A stretch of DNA of 64,000 nt from Leptospira chreensis (lineage in GTDB: Bacteria; Spirochaetota; Leptospiria; Leptospirales; Leptospiraceae). The translations under genes were made by a program, and so were the position numbers. The stretch's first letter is position 1; each line of letters starts with the position of its first letter. The stretch is from assembly GCF_016919165.1 (NCBI RefSeq), contig NZ_JAFFPS010000057.1, positions 1 through 64,000 on the forward strand. Direction: 5' to 3'. The notes below the pieces were generated by a model, which had not been told where the DNA came from, ran no database searches, and saw only the letters and a program-made list of their open reading frames with translations. This document shows positions 16,288-26,272 of the stretch, in pieces.

Positions 16288-17388
16288 CTACTCATGTTTT
16301 TGCGGTTTTACAGATATAAAAATTGGATGTTCCGATATATTTTTATCGCTGTATTCTAAGAAGGAAGGAATTCCTAATTTGGAGTCCATCGAAAAATATA
16401 GTGCAATTCCATTATATTGGCGAGTTTCTTTTGGCTGTAATGATAGTTTGGGACTCAAATTTTGCATTTCACCATTGGGACCTGGAATGGATTCAATGGG
16501 AGAAATATTTGTGTTCTCAACTTTTAAGATAAAACTTTTAGAATCTAAAGTTACGATTTTGTCTGTTTTGTTTGCAAAGTGAATGATTGTTTTGCAAATT
16601 TTTTTACCTTTTGCTGAGTTGATTGTTTGTCTATAAGCAAATAACAATGATCCTCCGCATTCAATTTCCCTAACTAATTTCAATCGGAAGGGTAAGTTGA
16701 GTTTGTCGATTTTTGTTGAGTAAGAGCTAACAGCAATTTTTTTCTCTTTTATTTCTTCCAATCCTGAATGGAGAGAATATTTAATAATGTTCTGTAGGAA
16801 AACGCTTTCATTGGATTCAGTGTATCCAAAGGGAAATAAAAACCAACTCCTCCATTCCGACAAAACTGGAGATTCAATTTTGGTAAGTGTTGTTTGTTGG
16901 CCATTTGAGTCGTGAATAATGGGTGTCACATGTATCTCAAAATTTGGTTTTAGCGGTAAAATTCCTAATGTAAGCACCCCGAATATATTCATAACGATTG
17001 GAACTGATGACTGTCGGTAGCTATATTGTAATTCTAATACATTCTTTCTTTCTACACCAAAATGTTCTTGATTGTAGTCGAAACCATCTTTGTCTCCAAA
17101 ATTGTCGATTAGGACAAATTGTTCGTTCGATTTATTTTCTTCAATGATTTCATTTTGTATCAAAGTGAGAATTATTTCTTGTTTCGGTCGATATATAACT
17201 TTTGGATCTAATTCCTTCTTAGTGATTAAGATTCCTAATTTATCCAATGAAGATGTGTTTTGTTTTATCGGCAATGGATCTGGGATCGCTATGAAAGCAC
17301 AGCCAACGCTTGTGAACAAAATTAAAGTGATAACTTTTAAAGTGTGAGAAAACGAATGTTTTGTGGGAAATTGTTTATAGACTTTCAT
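16288..17388 (-). CDS. Large lipoprotein, weak 'LGILP' motif
   Basis: 366 residues, counted from the ATG at 17388 that gives the signal peptide and lipobox (FTSVGC). The open frame extends 20 codons further up, but those residues do not look like a signal peptide. The middle part has IFGVLTLGILPLKP and the strand-rich WRSWFLFPFGYTE, which resemble the hydrophobic Gly/Pro hairpin of the lipoproteins at 3957 and 8661. The C-terminal half is a beta-sandwich-like stretch ending NISEHPIFISVKP. Function unknown. It may be cotranscribed with the AraC regulator. Confidence 0.65.
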   Translation of the reverse strand: MKVYKQFPTKHSFSHTLKVITLILFTSVGCAFIAIPDPLPIKQNTSSLDKLGILITKKELDPKVIYRPKQEIILTLIQNEIIEENKSNEQFVLIDNFGDKDGFDYNQEHFGVERKNVLELQYSYRQSSVPIVMNIFGVLTLGILPLKPNFEIHVTPIIHDSNGQQTTLTKIESPVLSEWRSWFLFPFGYTESNESVFLQNIIKYSLHSGLEEIKEKKIAVSSYSTKIDKLNLPFRLKLVREIECGGSLLFAYRQTINSAKGKKICKTIIHFANKTDKIVTLDSKSFILKVENTNISPIESIPGPNGEMQNLSPKLSLQPKETRQYNGIALYFSMDSKLGIPSFLEYSDKNISEHPIFISVKPQKHE

Positions 17389-17571
17389 TGAAGAGGAAAA
17401 CCACCAGAAGTATTGGCAAATGGTTCCCTTTAACCAATGGATTGTCAAGAGACAATTTTGAGAACCCCTCTGGTAAAAACATAGATTTCTCTTCGATTTT
17501 TTTGTAAATTTCTTTCGTTTGACAATTTATAGAGCAATGAGAACTCTCTTTTCCAGAAGAGATCTCTCCCC

Positions 17572-18843
17572 TTGAAGCCCCATGAAACGTTAGCCCTGAT
17601 TTGGTTTGGTCTTTGTACCCATCTTCTTTTCCTTTCTTGTAAGTTACCAGGTTTAGAAAACGGATGTGACCCAGGCTCAGAATCTTTTCAGGATTTTTAC
17701 CTCGCGCGAATTCTCGTCGATGATGATCGAGAGTTTTGCGGATCTGTTGCCCCCAATCGTTCTATTTGCGATATGGATCCACTCTCCATCATCCAACCCC
17801 GACGTTGGAAATATGTATCTGAGGAAATGAAAAAACAAGCCGCGCTCGGATCTACCAGTGTTAGCTTTACTACCTTTACTCCACCTTATACAGGTACGGC
17901 GAAGTGGCTTGGAGGTGTTCTTGCCGATAACGGAAAAATTTATTCCATTCCATTTAACCGTTCTGACTTTCTAGTTTTGGATCCAAATACAAATGAAACT
18001 TCCGTTGTTTCCACTGGAATCAGTGGAGCAGCACAATGGGAAGGTGGAGTATTGGCACCAAATGGAAAAATATACGCCATCCCGAGAGACTCCGATAAAA
18101 TTTTAGTCATCAAACCAGAAACAAACGAAAGTTATACTTTGCAATCTCCGGAATCAGGAGTTGGAAAGTGGCGTGGAGGAGTGCTTGCGCCAAATGGTTT
18201 GATTTATGGAATTCCTTTGAGTTCTAGTAAAATCCTAGTGATTGATCCCAAAACAGACACTACCCGAACCATTGATTCTCCTTTGGTAGAACCCAATATG
18301 TGGGAAGGGGGCGTTCTTGCCCCGAATGGAAAAATCTATGCATTCCCGGTCATTAGTAATTATATTTTTGTCTTAGATCCTTATTCGGAACGAAGTTATC
18401 TACTCCCGAATCCCAAGGCATTCACTGGCACCAATAAATGGAGACATGGAGTTTTGGCACCTAACGGGAAAATTTTTGCCATGGCATCTGACGACTCAGA
18501 TTTTTTGATCATCGATCCTATGAATGATTCTATGAGTTTATGGCCTTCGCCTAGCGGTGGGACAAGTAAATGGAGAGGTGGGATGTTGGCTGCCGATGGA
18601 AAAATTTACACAATCCCTGCAGATATCACCGATTTCATTGCGATTGACCCGATGACTCTTACGTCCACCACCTATAACTCAGGTATTTCTGGAGGAAATA
18701 AGTGGGGTGATGCAGTATTGGCACCTAACGGAAAGATATACTCTATTCCACATACAGATGATCGAGTACTTGTCATCGATCCACGAACGAATGGTAAACT
18801 ATGTGCTAATCTATTGCGCAGTAGTTATTGGAATTTATACTAA
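17572..18843 (+). CDS. Seven-repeat 'GGVLAPNGKIY' propeller lipoprotein
   Basis: 423 residues with a lipoprotein signal (LLFLSC, Cys23). The TTG start follows AGAAGAGA. The mature part is seven repeats of about 46 residues, each with (K/Q)W.GGVLAPNGKIY.IP....(D/K).(L/F)VIDP. Seven such repeats would close into a seven-bladed beta-propeller on the cell surface. Repeats differ most in blade 5 (RHGVLAPNGKIFAMA) and blade 7. It has no catalytic motif, and its ligand is unknown. Confidence 0.8.
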   Translation: MKPHETLALIWFGLCTHLLFLSCKLPGLENGCDPGSESFQDFYLARILVDDDREFCGSVAPNRSICDMDPLSIIQPRRWKYVSEEMKKQAALGSTSVSFTTFTPPYTGTAKWLGGVLADNGKIYSIPFNRSDFLVLDPNTNETSVVSTGISGAAQWEGGVLAPNGKIYAIPRDSDKILVIKPETNESYTLQSPESGVGKWRGGVLAPNGLIYGIPLSSSKILVIDPKTDTTRTIDSPLVEPNMWEGGVLAPNGKIYAFPVISNYIFVLDPYSERSYLLPNPKAFTGTNKWRHGVLAPNGKIFAMASDDSDFLIIDPMNDSMSLWPSPSGGTSKWRGGMLAADGKIYTIPADITDFIAIDPMTLTSTTYNSGISGGNKWGDAVLAPNGKIYSIPHTDDRVLVIDPRTNGKLCANLLRSSYWNLY

Positions 18844-18910
18844 TATAATAGAATTTGAATCTTTCTAAAATTCAATTGACATAACTCATGAAAACACATA
18901 CAAAATAACG

Positions 18911-19801
18911 ATGCGATGGAAAGCGTCAGAGTTCTGGAAAAATGCATCTCCCACGGAACTATTAGACTTTTTCCAATCCATCGAACAGGGAGCAGATCTA
19001 AAATCTTTAGCCGATCATATGTTGGCGGAAGATGAATTTTGTGATTTGGTTTTTGAATATCTATGGCTTCTTCGTTCCGAGGAAGGTTCCAGACGTTTTT
19101 TGAATGATAACAACCTAACGCCAGAACTTTTGATGAAGTTTATCTATTTTGGATACGGAAAACAATTTTTATCGGGTAACTTTGATTCCAATTCCTATTT
19201 TTTACAAGTTAGGACCTTATTTAATTCGGCACAAAGTTTGCGAATTTTATCTCTAGCTGAGGAAATGGACAGAGATCCCACTTTAAAGATTCATCTTTTG
19301 TCCAATTTGGATCCTCAAACTTGGGAAGCTTATTTTGATATATTAGAAGAAAAGAATATGACGATGCAGACTTTGCTGGGAATATTTTCCAATCTTCGTG
19401 AAAATGAAATTCGTAAAATTTTGCTCAATAGTCATACACTCTATTATTATTTGCGAATGATGATGGTATCTGGAATTAAAAAGTCCGGCGAACAAACGCC
19501 AAAAGAAATGGAAAACAGAATTCGATTGGAATCCATATTGGAATCCATTCGAGTTTGGGAAACATTCTGTCAGAATTTGGGAGAACGATTTGATTTTAAG
19601 TCAGAGGCAGAACTTTCTCCAAACAAACGAGACCCAGATCGTCTATCGCTCGTATTACGAGAGTTAACCAAAATACCCACTTTAGACCGAGGGGATGTTT
19701 TGGTGTATATGAAAGCCAATGGTGCCGTTTTCGATGTTTGGGAAGAAACAACCATTATTTCAGCACTTGGCAATTATGATCGGGTCGGAAAGTATTTTTA
19801 A
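18911..19801 (+). CDS. Cytoplasmic helical protein of unknown function
   Basis: 296 residues, with no signal peptide or transmembrane segment, almost wholly alpha-helical in appearance (EFWKNASPTELLDFFQSI, then DPTLKIHLLSNLDPQTWEAYF, then NLRENEIRKILLNS). The repeated short helix pairs recall helical-repeat scaffolds, or the FliG-like and spirochaete-specific helical proteins, but no family can be named. It follows the propeller lipoprotein by 67 bases and is convergent with the TonB receptor. Leptospira-type codon use suggests a genuine gene. Confidence 0.6.
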   Translation: MRWKASEFWKNASPTELLDFFQSIEQGADLKSLADHMLAEDEFCDLVFEYLWLLRSEEGSRRFLNDNNLTPELLMKFIYFGYGKQFLSGNFDSNSYFLQVRTLFNSAQSLRILSLAEEMDRDPTLKIHLLSNLDPQTWEAYFDILEEKNMTMQTLLGIFSNLRENEIRKILLNSHTLYYYLRMMMVSGIKKSGEQTPKEMENRIRLESILESIRVWETFCQNLGERFDFKSEAELSPNKRDPDRLSLVLRELTKIPTLDRGDVLVYMKANGAVFDVWEETTIISALGNYDRVGKYF

Positions 19802-19868
19802 AGACTTTTGTCGGATAAAAAAATCTTCAAATTTAAGACACATCATCTAGATTCTTTTGTGACTAAGA

Positions 19869-22250
19869 CTATAGTTCCAATGTGAATCCTACATTGATTT
19901 GACGAAAAGGCCCGGGTTGGATTCCCGTTGGCAATCTTCCGGAAACATATTGTTTGTCTTGGATGTTCTTTGCGTTAATAAATACGGACCACTTATCAGG
20001 AGACCGGTATCCAAAACTTGTATTCCAAAGTTCCACTTTGGGAATTGTACCTTTGTTCCCATCCTCTGATTCATCTTTAGTATTTAACAAATCAGAATAT
20101 TGTTTTCCTATGTATTGGTATTCCAGCCGGCCATAATACCCTTGCGGTGATGAAACACTAATCGCCGTCGTTATGGTTTCTTTGGGAACGTAAGGTAAAT
20201 AGTTTCCTGTTGTGTCTGTGGAAATGTATTGGTTGTTGTTGATTGTATACGCCGGCAGGATTTCTATTATTTCTCTACCATCACTGGTTTGGGATACAGG
20301 AAATGGATTGAAACTTCTGGATTTGGCTTCGATGCGAGAGTAAATCAATTCGATAGGCACTCTCCATTCTGAATTTTGCATTTTTGCTGGATCCCAAACA
20401 ATCACAGATTCTCCGCCTGTATGGGTTGAATAACCCGTGTTTGCTGGTCGAATCCCTGCTTCTCCACCAACTTCGTTTACATTGATGATTTGGTCTCGGA
20501 AATACATTTTGTATCCAACAAGTTCCGTATACAAATAGGAAGTGATATCTCCTCTGACTCCCGTTTCATAATTGGTGGATGTTTCCGGTTTGAGGCGATA
20601 GTCATTGCCTTGAGGACTGAATGAAGTTCCAAAGGTAGGCGGGGAAAATCCCTTATGGGCTCCTGAAAACCAAATGAATTTCTTTGTGATATCATAAGTA
20701 ACCCCAATTCCTGGCAGGATGATATGAGTTCTTGACTCACTGGAACTGCGACGGTTCACAGAAACATCATTGGGAATCACTGCACCTAACCGGTAATCTT
20801 CGGCAGTGGCTTGCCTTCTTGTTGTGATGGCTTTTTGTCTCACTTCTTCGAAACGAACTCCGGGTATGAGTTTCCAGTTTTCAGAAAGTTGGATCCGGTC
20901 CTGGAAATAAGCCGCAAAGGATTCGATCTTTCTTTCCTGTCTGTTGAGATTGAAATTGGGTAAAGCCGGTTGTGCGATGTTTGTGACAAGAGACTCTTCT
21001 TGGACAATGGCTTTTGTGAGATATCCTGAGGGATCATCTGTTTTTTTTAAGTTGGTTTGGGTTAGGTTATTTTCTCCATGAAGCCGAATCCCAAGGTCGG
21101 TTTCATGTTTGAGTCCCAAGGTAGAAAATTTAGATTCGAGTTTTGTTTCTACACCGCCGACCATAAAGGATTGGTCTCGGCTAATGTAAGACTCGCGCAT
21201 ATAAATCGTATCTCCGGGGCGATTTCCTATAATCCCAGGGGAGTAGGTGCGAAGTGTATCTTGTGGTGCATTGAGGTAACCACCTGACGAAGATTTGCCG
21301 GATAAAAAGTCTTGCCTTGCCCAGTTTCTTTCTGCCTGAGAAAAATATCCACGGATGATGAGATTATGGTCATCAGATAGTTTCCAATTATGAGAAATGA
21401 CCGACTGGCCTCGGTTCAATTGTTTTTCATCATATTCTGCCGGATTGATTTTTGGATCCATCCGAAACAATCCTTGAGAGAGGCCTAAGTATGTGGATTG
21501 AGCATTCTGAACATGATAACCCAATTTGATCGTCGTGCTATGGTTTTCGTTCCAATCTTGGATCCATTTGACGTTCCCTTCTGTAACATCGAAATTTTGG
21601 TAATTCCGAAATCCATTTCCTTGTTTTCTGAGTAAGGATACTTCAAAAGAACTAGAGTTAAAAGTTTTCCCATAAGAATTGTATGTAGATAAATATCCAT
21701 TTTCACCTCCCACATTTTTTGTATAGAAGGTGGATTCAACTGGTGGGCGTTTGGTGACAAAGTTAACAATCCCTCCAATGGTATTTGGTCCAAATAAAAT
21801 GGAACCAGATCCTTTAATGATTTCGATCCTTTCCATTCTTTCAATAGAAGGAGAGTAATAACTTTCTGGTTGTCCATAAGGAGAGAGGGCAGTTAGAATT
21901 CCATCTTCTAAGATTAGAGTTTTTCTAGATTCTTCGTTACTCACCCCCCTAAAACCAATGTTTGGTGTGAGGCCTGCTGCATCCTGGAAACGAACGCTCG
22001 CACCGGGAGCTCTGCGTAACGCTTCCATGGGATCTGTGGGAGATGCTTCTTCGAGATATTTTTTATCGATGATATAAGCTGATCCTGGTATTTTTTTTAA
22101 GTCTTCCTTTTTGCTACCAATGACATGAATCCCTTCGTTTTTTTGCGGTTTTGTTTCTTTTTCTTCTGTATTGGATTGGGAATGAATCTTTAGATTCGCA
22201 GAAAAGAGTAAGAAGAAAACTAGAGTTGGTTTTACGCATTGATACTTCAT
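19869..22250 (-). CDS. TonB-dependent outer-membrane receptor, FecA-like
   Basis: 793 residues with a signal peptide. The plug (about 40-170) shows IHVIGSKKEDLKKIPGSAYII, FRGVSNEESRKTLILEDG and the IEIIKGSGSILFGPNTIGG motif of ferric-siderophore receptors. The rest is a 22-strand barrel ending in an aromatic-type terminus (INVGFTLEL). It imports iron chelates, haem or a similar ligand with TonB energy. It is the last gene of the five-gene operon with a Fur box. Its ATG overlaps the previous stop by four bases. No haem-type FRAP/NPNL motif was noted, so a siderophore or ferric citrate is likelier than haem. Confidence 0.9.
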   Translation of the reverse strand: MKYQCVKPTLVFFLLFSANLKIHSQSNTEEKETKPQKNEGIHVIGSKKEDLKKIPGSAYIIDKKYLEEASPTDPMEALRRAPGASVRFQDAAGLTPNIGFRGVSNEESRKTLILEDGILTALSPYGQPESYYSPSIERMERIEIIKGSGSILFGPNTIGGIVNFVTKRPPVESTFYTKNVGGENGYLSTYNSYGKTFNSSSFEVSLLRKQGNGFRNYQNFDVTEGNVKWIQDWNENHSTTIKLGYHVQNAQSTYLGLSQGLFRMDPKINPAEYDEKQLNRGQSVISHNWKLSDDHNLIIRGYFSQAERNWARQDFLSGKSSSGGYLNAPQDTLRTYSPGIIGNRPGDTIYMRESYISRDQSFMVGGVETKLESKFSTLGLKHETDLGIRLHGENNLTQTNLKKTDDPSGYLTKAIVQEESLVTNIAQPALPNFNLNRQERKIESFAAYFQDRIQLSENWKLIPGVRFEEVRQKAITTRRQATAEDYRLGAVIPNDVSVNRRSSSESRTHIILPGIGVTYDITKKFIWFSGAHKGFSPPTFGTSFSPQGNDYRLKPETSTNYETGVRGDITSYLYTELVGYKMYFRDQIINVNEVGGEAGIRPANTGYSTHTGGESVIVWDPAKMQNSEWRVPIELIYSRIEAKSRSFNPFPVSQTSDGREIIEILPAYTINNNQYISTDTTGNYLPYVPKETITTAISVSSPQGYYGRLEYQYIGKQYSDLLNTKDESEDGNKGTIPKVELWNTSFGYRSPDKWSVFINAKNIQDKQYVSGRLPTGIQPGPFRQINVGFTLEL

Positions 22251-23605
22251 CGAAGCAGTCCTTTTAAGGGAGAAAGATTAATTTTGATTTTCGTAAGATC
22301 TTCATTCGGTGAAAATAAAGGCCTAGATGGTTTCCCGTTGATGGAAACATGAGATTGAACATACACGGCTAGGTCTTTTTTTCCCGACCTTTCAAATTCT
22401 CTTTGTTGTAGATAATTGGCAAATTGTAAGATATGTTCCGGTTGGATGGTCATCATTCGATATTGGTAGTCGGTGAGTGTTTCTCTTGGATCGATAGATT
22501 TGCCATTCACAAAAAAAATAGCAGATCCCACTTTGTCTGCGACCATCACTTGCCATGAAAATTTGATGGCTTCTTCTGTCCAAATCACTTGTCCGGGATA
22601 AAAAATATGTCGGAAGGGAATCGTAACTTGTAACAGAAGATAGGTGAAGAGTGCGTATTCCTTGAATCGAAAGCCAGTGGCAAAACTTGATTCAGATCCG
22701 ATGTCAAGGTTTTGGTTCGCCCGTTGGATTTCGGCTTCTTTAGATTTGGGAGTGCCCACTTTGTTTTTTAAAAATCGATGGATCAATCGAAGGGGCCAGT
22801 CCGGCGCAAAGAAAATCAAGGAAGAAAGACTCATTACAATGGGAAAAACTCCAATGGGAAAAAGAAAGGATGTAAAGGAGTGGAAGAATAGAACCACAAA
22901 CCAAGCAAAGAATCGAAATCGTTTCGTACAAAGTAAAAAGGGAATACTTAAATCAAAGATTACGCCAATCCATGAAAAGGCATAAGCGGTAATAGGAAGG
23001 CCAAGGACGGGATCAAGAAATGTGAGTTTTCCTTCTGATTGGTACAACCAAAGTTTTAACGGTAGGGCTTCGAATAACCAATCGGGTTGGAGTTTGGCAA
23101 CTCCTCCAAAAAAATAAATGAGTCCCATTTGCAAACGAAAAGCATAGAGCCAAAATTTGGGAATCGGTTTTGTTTGATTGACCCAATCCCTCCATTGCCA
23201 TAGAGGAAGGTTTGACTTACTCACTGGTGATAACCATAATAAAAAACCAAGAAGCGAGATCAGATAATAATGATTTAGATAAATGGTGGCATCAGAGAAA
23301 TGGAACCATGTAAATCCAATCGTAAATACAAAGAGATTGAATCTTAAAAAATACCCAAGAAAAATCCCGAAAGCTGTGATTAGCAGAACACCAAATAGTA
23401 GATAGGTGAAAGCAGGTGCTAAGGGATGGATCCATTCAAAACCAAAATGTTTGAAGAAAAAGCTGGGTTTGATAAAGTAAGAATGAATCCAGCCATAATA
23501 GAAATATCTGAAGATTAAAATGGTAGTCGCAAACCCATACCCAATCCTAAAAAAATGTAGGGAAAGAGAAGGGACTGGTTGGAGTAAGTTTTTAATCCCC
23601 ATCAT
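22247..23605 (-). CDS. HTTM-domain membrane protein (gamma-carboxylase-like)
   Basis: 452 residues. The N-terminal two thirds contain about seven to eight hydrophobic segments and fit the HTTM (horizontally transferred transmembrane) domain, related to vitamin K-dependent gamma-carboxylase. The C-terminal third (about 330-452, ending NLSPLKGLLR) is a soluble domain with the strand pattern seen after HTTM in bacterial iron-imelysin loci. Bacterial members may modify a partner protein; the reaction is unproven. It overlaps the second imelysin gene by 14 bases, and its stop overlaps the TonB receptor start, so all are coupled. Confidence 0.8.
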   Translation of the reverse strand: MMGIKNLLQPVPSLSLHFFRIGYGFATTILIFRYFYYGWIHSYFIKPSFFFKHFGFEWIHPLAPAFTYLLFGVLLITAFGIFLGYFLRFNLFVFTIGFTWFHFSDATIYLNHYYLISLLGFLLWLSPVSKSNLPLWQWRDWVNQTKPIPKFWLYAFRLQMGLIYFFGGVAKLQPDWLFEALPLKLWLYQSEGKLTFLDPVLGLPITAYAFSWIGVIFDLSIPFLLCTKRFRFFAWFVVLFFHSFTSFLFPIGVFPIVMSLSSLIFFAPDWPLRLIHRFLKNKVGTPKSKEAEIQRANQNLDIGSESSFATGFRFKEYALFTYLLLQVTIPFRHIFYPGQVIWTEEAIKFSWQVMVADKVGSAIFFVNGKSIDPRETLTDYQYRMMTIQPEHILQFANYLQQREFERSGKKDLAVYVQSHVSINGKPSRPLFSPNEDLTKIKINLSPLKGLLR

Positions 23606-24728
23606 TTGAACTCACCCCGATGGTGCCGCCAAGGGAACTGATCACTTCTGTTGTGATGAGAACTCTTAGTTTTTTAAATTCATTTAACATCAGTTCGACG
23701 TCGCTACCACCTGTGGTAATGGCATTTTGGAAGGTCCCGTATTTTGTTTTTAAAGAAGTTACGGATGCACTTGTGGTTTTAATTTGTTCTTTGAGTCTGG
23801 GAACCACCGTTTCACTTCTAAGTCCTAAAAATCGGTAGAAGCCAACATCGCCCAAATCGGAGAGGCCTTGTAAGTTTTGTAAGAGGGAATCGAGTGATAA
23901 GTTGGCATACGGTGTTTCTACTTTTGTGATATCCTTCACACCTAAATTTGTGACCCGTAATCCTGAAGGTTCTGCAATTTTGATATCAACAATGGTATTA
24001 CAAAAAAATACGATTTGGTTTGTCAGCTCCGTCAGTCCGTCTTTCGTATTCGGATAATCGCGACTTCCTTTTCCTGCATTAGTAAAGGAATAATAAAAGG
24101 AAGAGGTTCTAGATTTATCCCAATGGAAAAGGAGTAAACTCGTTTGGGTTTTGATATCTTGGATGAGTTTTGTGAGATAGGTTTTTCTATTGGTATCGGC
24201 AAATGCAGTATTCGTTGTTCCGACATTATCCTTAAAAAGTAAATACTCCACGGCATCCAGTCCGTCCACTCTGAGTCCGTTAGGTGCTAGATTCGAAGTG
24301 ATTTTTGATTCAATGGATGTGGGGTCAATGGGAAAAGCTCTGGAAAAACTATCCAAGTATAAATAAACATTATAAGGAATATAAGCCGGTCCAAAATAAG
24401 CCCATTCTATTTGTCTGTAAGCAAAATCTGCTTCGATCCAAGCATTGCGAACCAGGTTTAAATTGGTAACATCGGGTGTGGCTGTATACGTAGCAGCAGC
24501 TGTTTGTAACGCCGATATCTTACTGTCTAAGTTGTTATATTTAGGAATGATTAGGTTGTTTGATATATCAGCAAGTAAACTGGAAGTAGTATAGGTCTTT
24601 AAATACGTATCCACCAATCCGAGAATTTCTGCTTTTTCGGAAGCCTTATCTGATTGGACGGCGCAACTATATAACAATAGATAGAATCCATAGATAAAAA
24701 ATTTTGATAGGGTTTTCGTTACTTTCAT
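23592..24728 (-). CDS. Imelysin-family lipoprotein (COG3489-like)
   Basis: 378 residues with a lipoprotein signal (YLLLYSC, Cys22). The two helical imelysin bundles are visible, including a copy of the conserved GxHxxE site as GLDAVEYLLF, in which the His is Asp while the Glu is kept. That loss is expected in this subgroup. Imelysins bind iron or another ligand at the outer membrane and were named for a bacterial peptidase. It overlaps the DUF1111 gene by four bases and the HTTM gene by 14. In many bacteria this imelysin, the DUF1111 protein and the IrpA-type imelysin form one cluster, as here. Confidence 0.85.
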   Translation of the reverse strand: MKVTKTLSKFFIYGFYLLLYSCAVQSDKASEKAEILGLVDTYLKTYTTSSLLADISNNLIIPKYNNLDSKISALQTAAATYTATPDVTNLNLVRNAWIEADFAYRQIEWAYFGPAYIPYNVYLYLDSFSRAFPIDPTSIESKITSNLAPNGLRVDGLDAVEYLLFKDNVGTTNTAFADTNRKTYLTKLIQDIKTQTSLLLFHWDKSRTSSFYYSFTNAGKGSRDYPNTKDGLTELTNQIVFFCNTIVDIKIAEPSGLRVTNLGVKDITKVETPYANLSLDSLLQNLQGLSDLGDVGFYRFLGLRSETVVPRLKEQIKTTSASVTSLKTKYGTFQNAITTGGSDVELMLNEFKKLRVLITTEVISSLGGTIGVSSNDGD

Positions 24729-26251
24729 AAAGATTTTAGAAAACTAAGGACTTTGGTTCTCGATTCTTTCGGGAGTTGTTTGTAATTGTTTTTACTTTGT
24801 TCTCCTTCCCCACCATGCCAAAGGATGGCTTCTTGCATGCCTCGCGCCCTTCCATCATGAAGTAAAAGTTCATGACCATTGACTCGTTCAATGAGACCAA
24901 GTCCCCAGAGCGGAGTGGTTCTCCATTCATTCCCTGTTGCTAAGAAATCGGAGCGGTGGTCACTGAGACCGTCACCCATATCATGTAAGAGCAAATCGGT
25001 ATAAGGTCGTATTTCTTGGTTGGCAATTTCTGAAATGAAATGATTTCCCGTTTTCAATCTAGGGATATGACAAGAGGAACATCCAATCTGAATGAATAAT
25101 TCTTTTCCCTTTCTTACATCTTCTGTTCTCCAACCTCTTCTTCCTGGCACACTGACTAAACTTGTATAGAATGTAACTCGCGCTAAACGTTCGTTTGAGA
25201 TTTCTGGACTTCCCCCATTCCCCGAAGGACTTGCTGTACAAACCGATTGTCCAGTGGCACAGTTTTCACTCGGGAAAACAGGAGTGGTGAGTCCGATATC
25301 ACCCAGGAAGGCACTGGCATTTTGATGGTTTAAATTCGGTTGGTTTGCTTTCCATCCAAACCTTCCGAGGAATGCTTTTGCTTGTGTTGTGTCCCAAGCC
25401 ATGTTAGGTTTTCCAGAAATTCCATCTCCATTAGAGTCGCTTACATCAGCAAAGGACCTAATGGTTGCTTCGGGGATAGCTTCGAGGAGTCCAAGCCCCG
25501 GAAGGATGGGTGCCGTTCTTGGAGAAATCAAATAACTACCAGAGGCATTGTCCGTTGGATGATAAGGTTGTCCGGGATTTGCCACATTGATTTGAGTGGC
25601 ACCACCTCCGACATTCCAAGTGATCGCATAACTTGGCTTACGGAGTGAATAACTTTCTCCATCAGGAAAATTTCCCGCTTCCTCTGTATACGTGATCACC
25701 ACAGTTCCTTCTTTTGGAATTTGGGTTCCGGTTCCAAATTCCAAAATGCCTTCCGTATTCAATTGGGTACCGAAGTTGGTCAAGGGAAGTGGTCCGCCTG
25801 TCGTAGGATTGGATCCGGAAACACTCAATCGAAGGAGCATGGAACTAAGACTCGTTCCATCGGCGGGGGGTCGTCCTCGTCCATCTTTGACATGACAACC
25901 TTGACACGAACGGTTGTTAAAGACAGGTCCAAGTCCTGCAACAGAAGAATTTCCTGCAGGAAGCCAGGTGCGATTGAAGTTTGCATTTCCATCTTGGAAA
26001 TCAATAGAACGTTTTGAATCCACCACATTGGCTGCTTCTAAATCAAAAGCAGACTCAGTGGAGTCAAACGTGGTAGTATCTCCACCACTGAATTGTTCAC
26101 AAGGATCGTTTAAAAAATCTCCCGAAGAACATTGGGGAGAGGATAGAATAGCAGCAAGGATAAGGGCAGTCGTCGTCTTTTCATCATCATTTTTTTTGCA
26201 TTGGAATATCAATCCGAGACTGATGATTAGGATAAGGTGTTTCAATTTCAT
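24725..26251 (-). CDS. Di-haem DUF1111 oxidoreductase lipoprotein
   Basis: 508 residues with a lipoprotein signal (GLIFQC, Cys18). Two CxxCH haem-c motifs are present: CQGCH at 116-120 and CSSCH at 391-395. Around them is the DUF1111 (COG3488) fold, related to di-haem peroxidases and MauG. It probably transfers electrons or reduces a peroxide or metal in the periplasm, and may change the redox state of iron for the neighbouring imelysins. It sits 21 bases after the IrpA-like gene and overlaps the next imelysin by four. A paralogue lies at 31840-33351. Confidence 0.85.
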   Translation of the reverse strand: MKLKHLILIISLGLIFQCKKNDDEKTTTALILAAILSSPQCSSGDFLNDPCEQFSGGDTTTFDSTESAFDLEAANVVDSKRSIDFQDGNANFNRTWLPAGNSSVAGLGPVFNNRSCQGCHVKDGRGRPPADGTSLSSMLLRLSVSGSNPTTGGPLPLTNFGTQLNTEGILEFGTGTQIPKEGTVVITYTEEAGNFPDGESYSLRKPSYAITWNVGGGATQINVANPGQPYHPTDNASGSYLISPRTAPILPGLGLLEAIPEATIRSFADVSDSNGDGISGKPNMAWDTTQAKAFLGRFGWKANQPNLNHQNASAFLGDIGLTTPVFPSENCATGQSVCTASPSGNGGSPEISNERLARVTFYTSLVSVPGRRGWRTEDVRKGKELFIQIGCSSCHIPRLKTGNHFISEIANQEIRPYTDLLLHDMGDGLSDHRSDFLATGNEWRTTPLWGLGLIERVNGHELLLHDGRARGMQEAILWHGGEGEQSKNNYKQLPKESRTKVLSFLKSL

Positions 26252-26272
26252 TTTTCTATTTTTATTTTTCTT

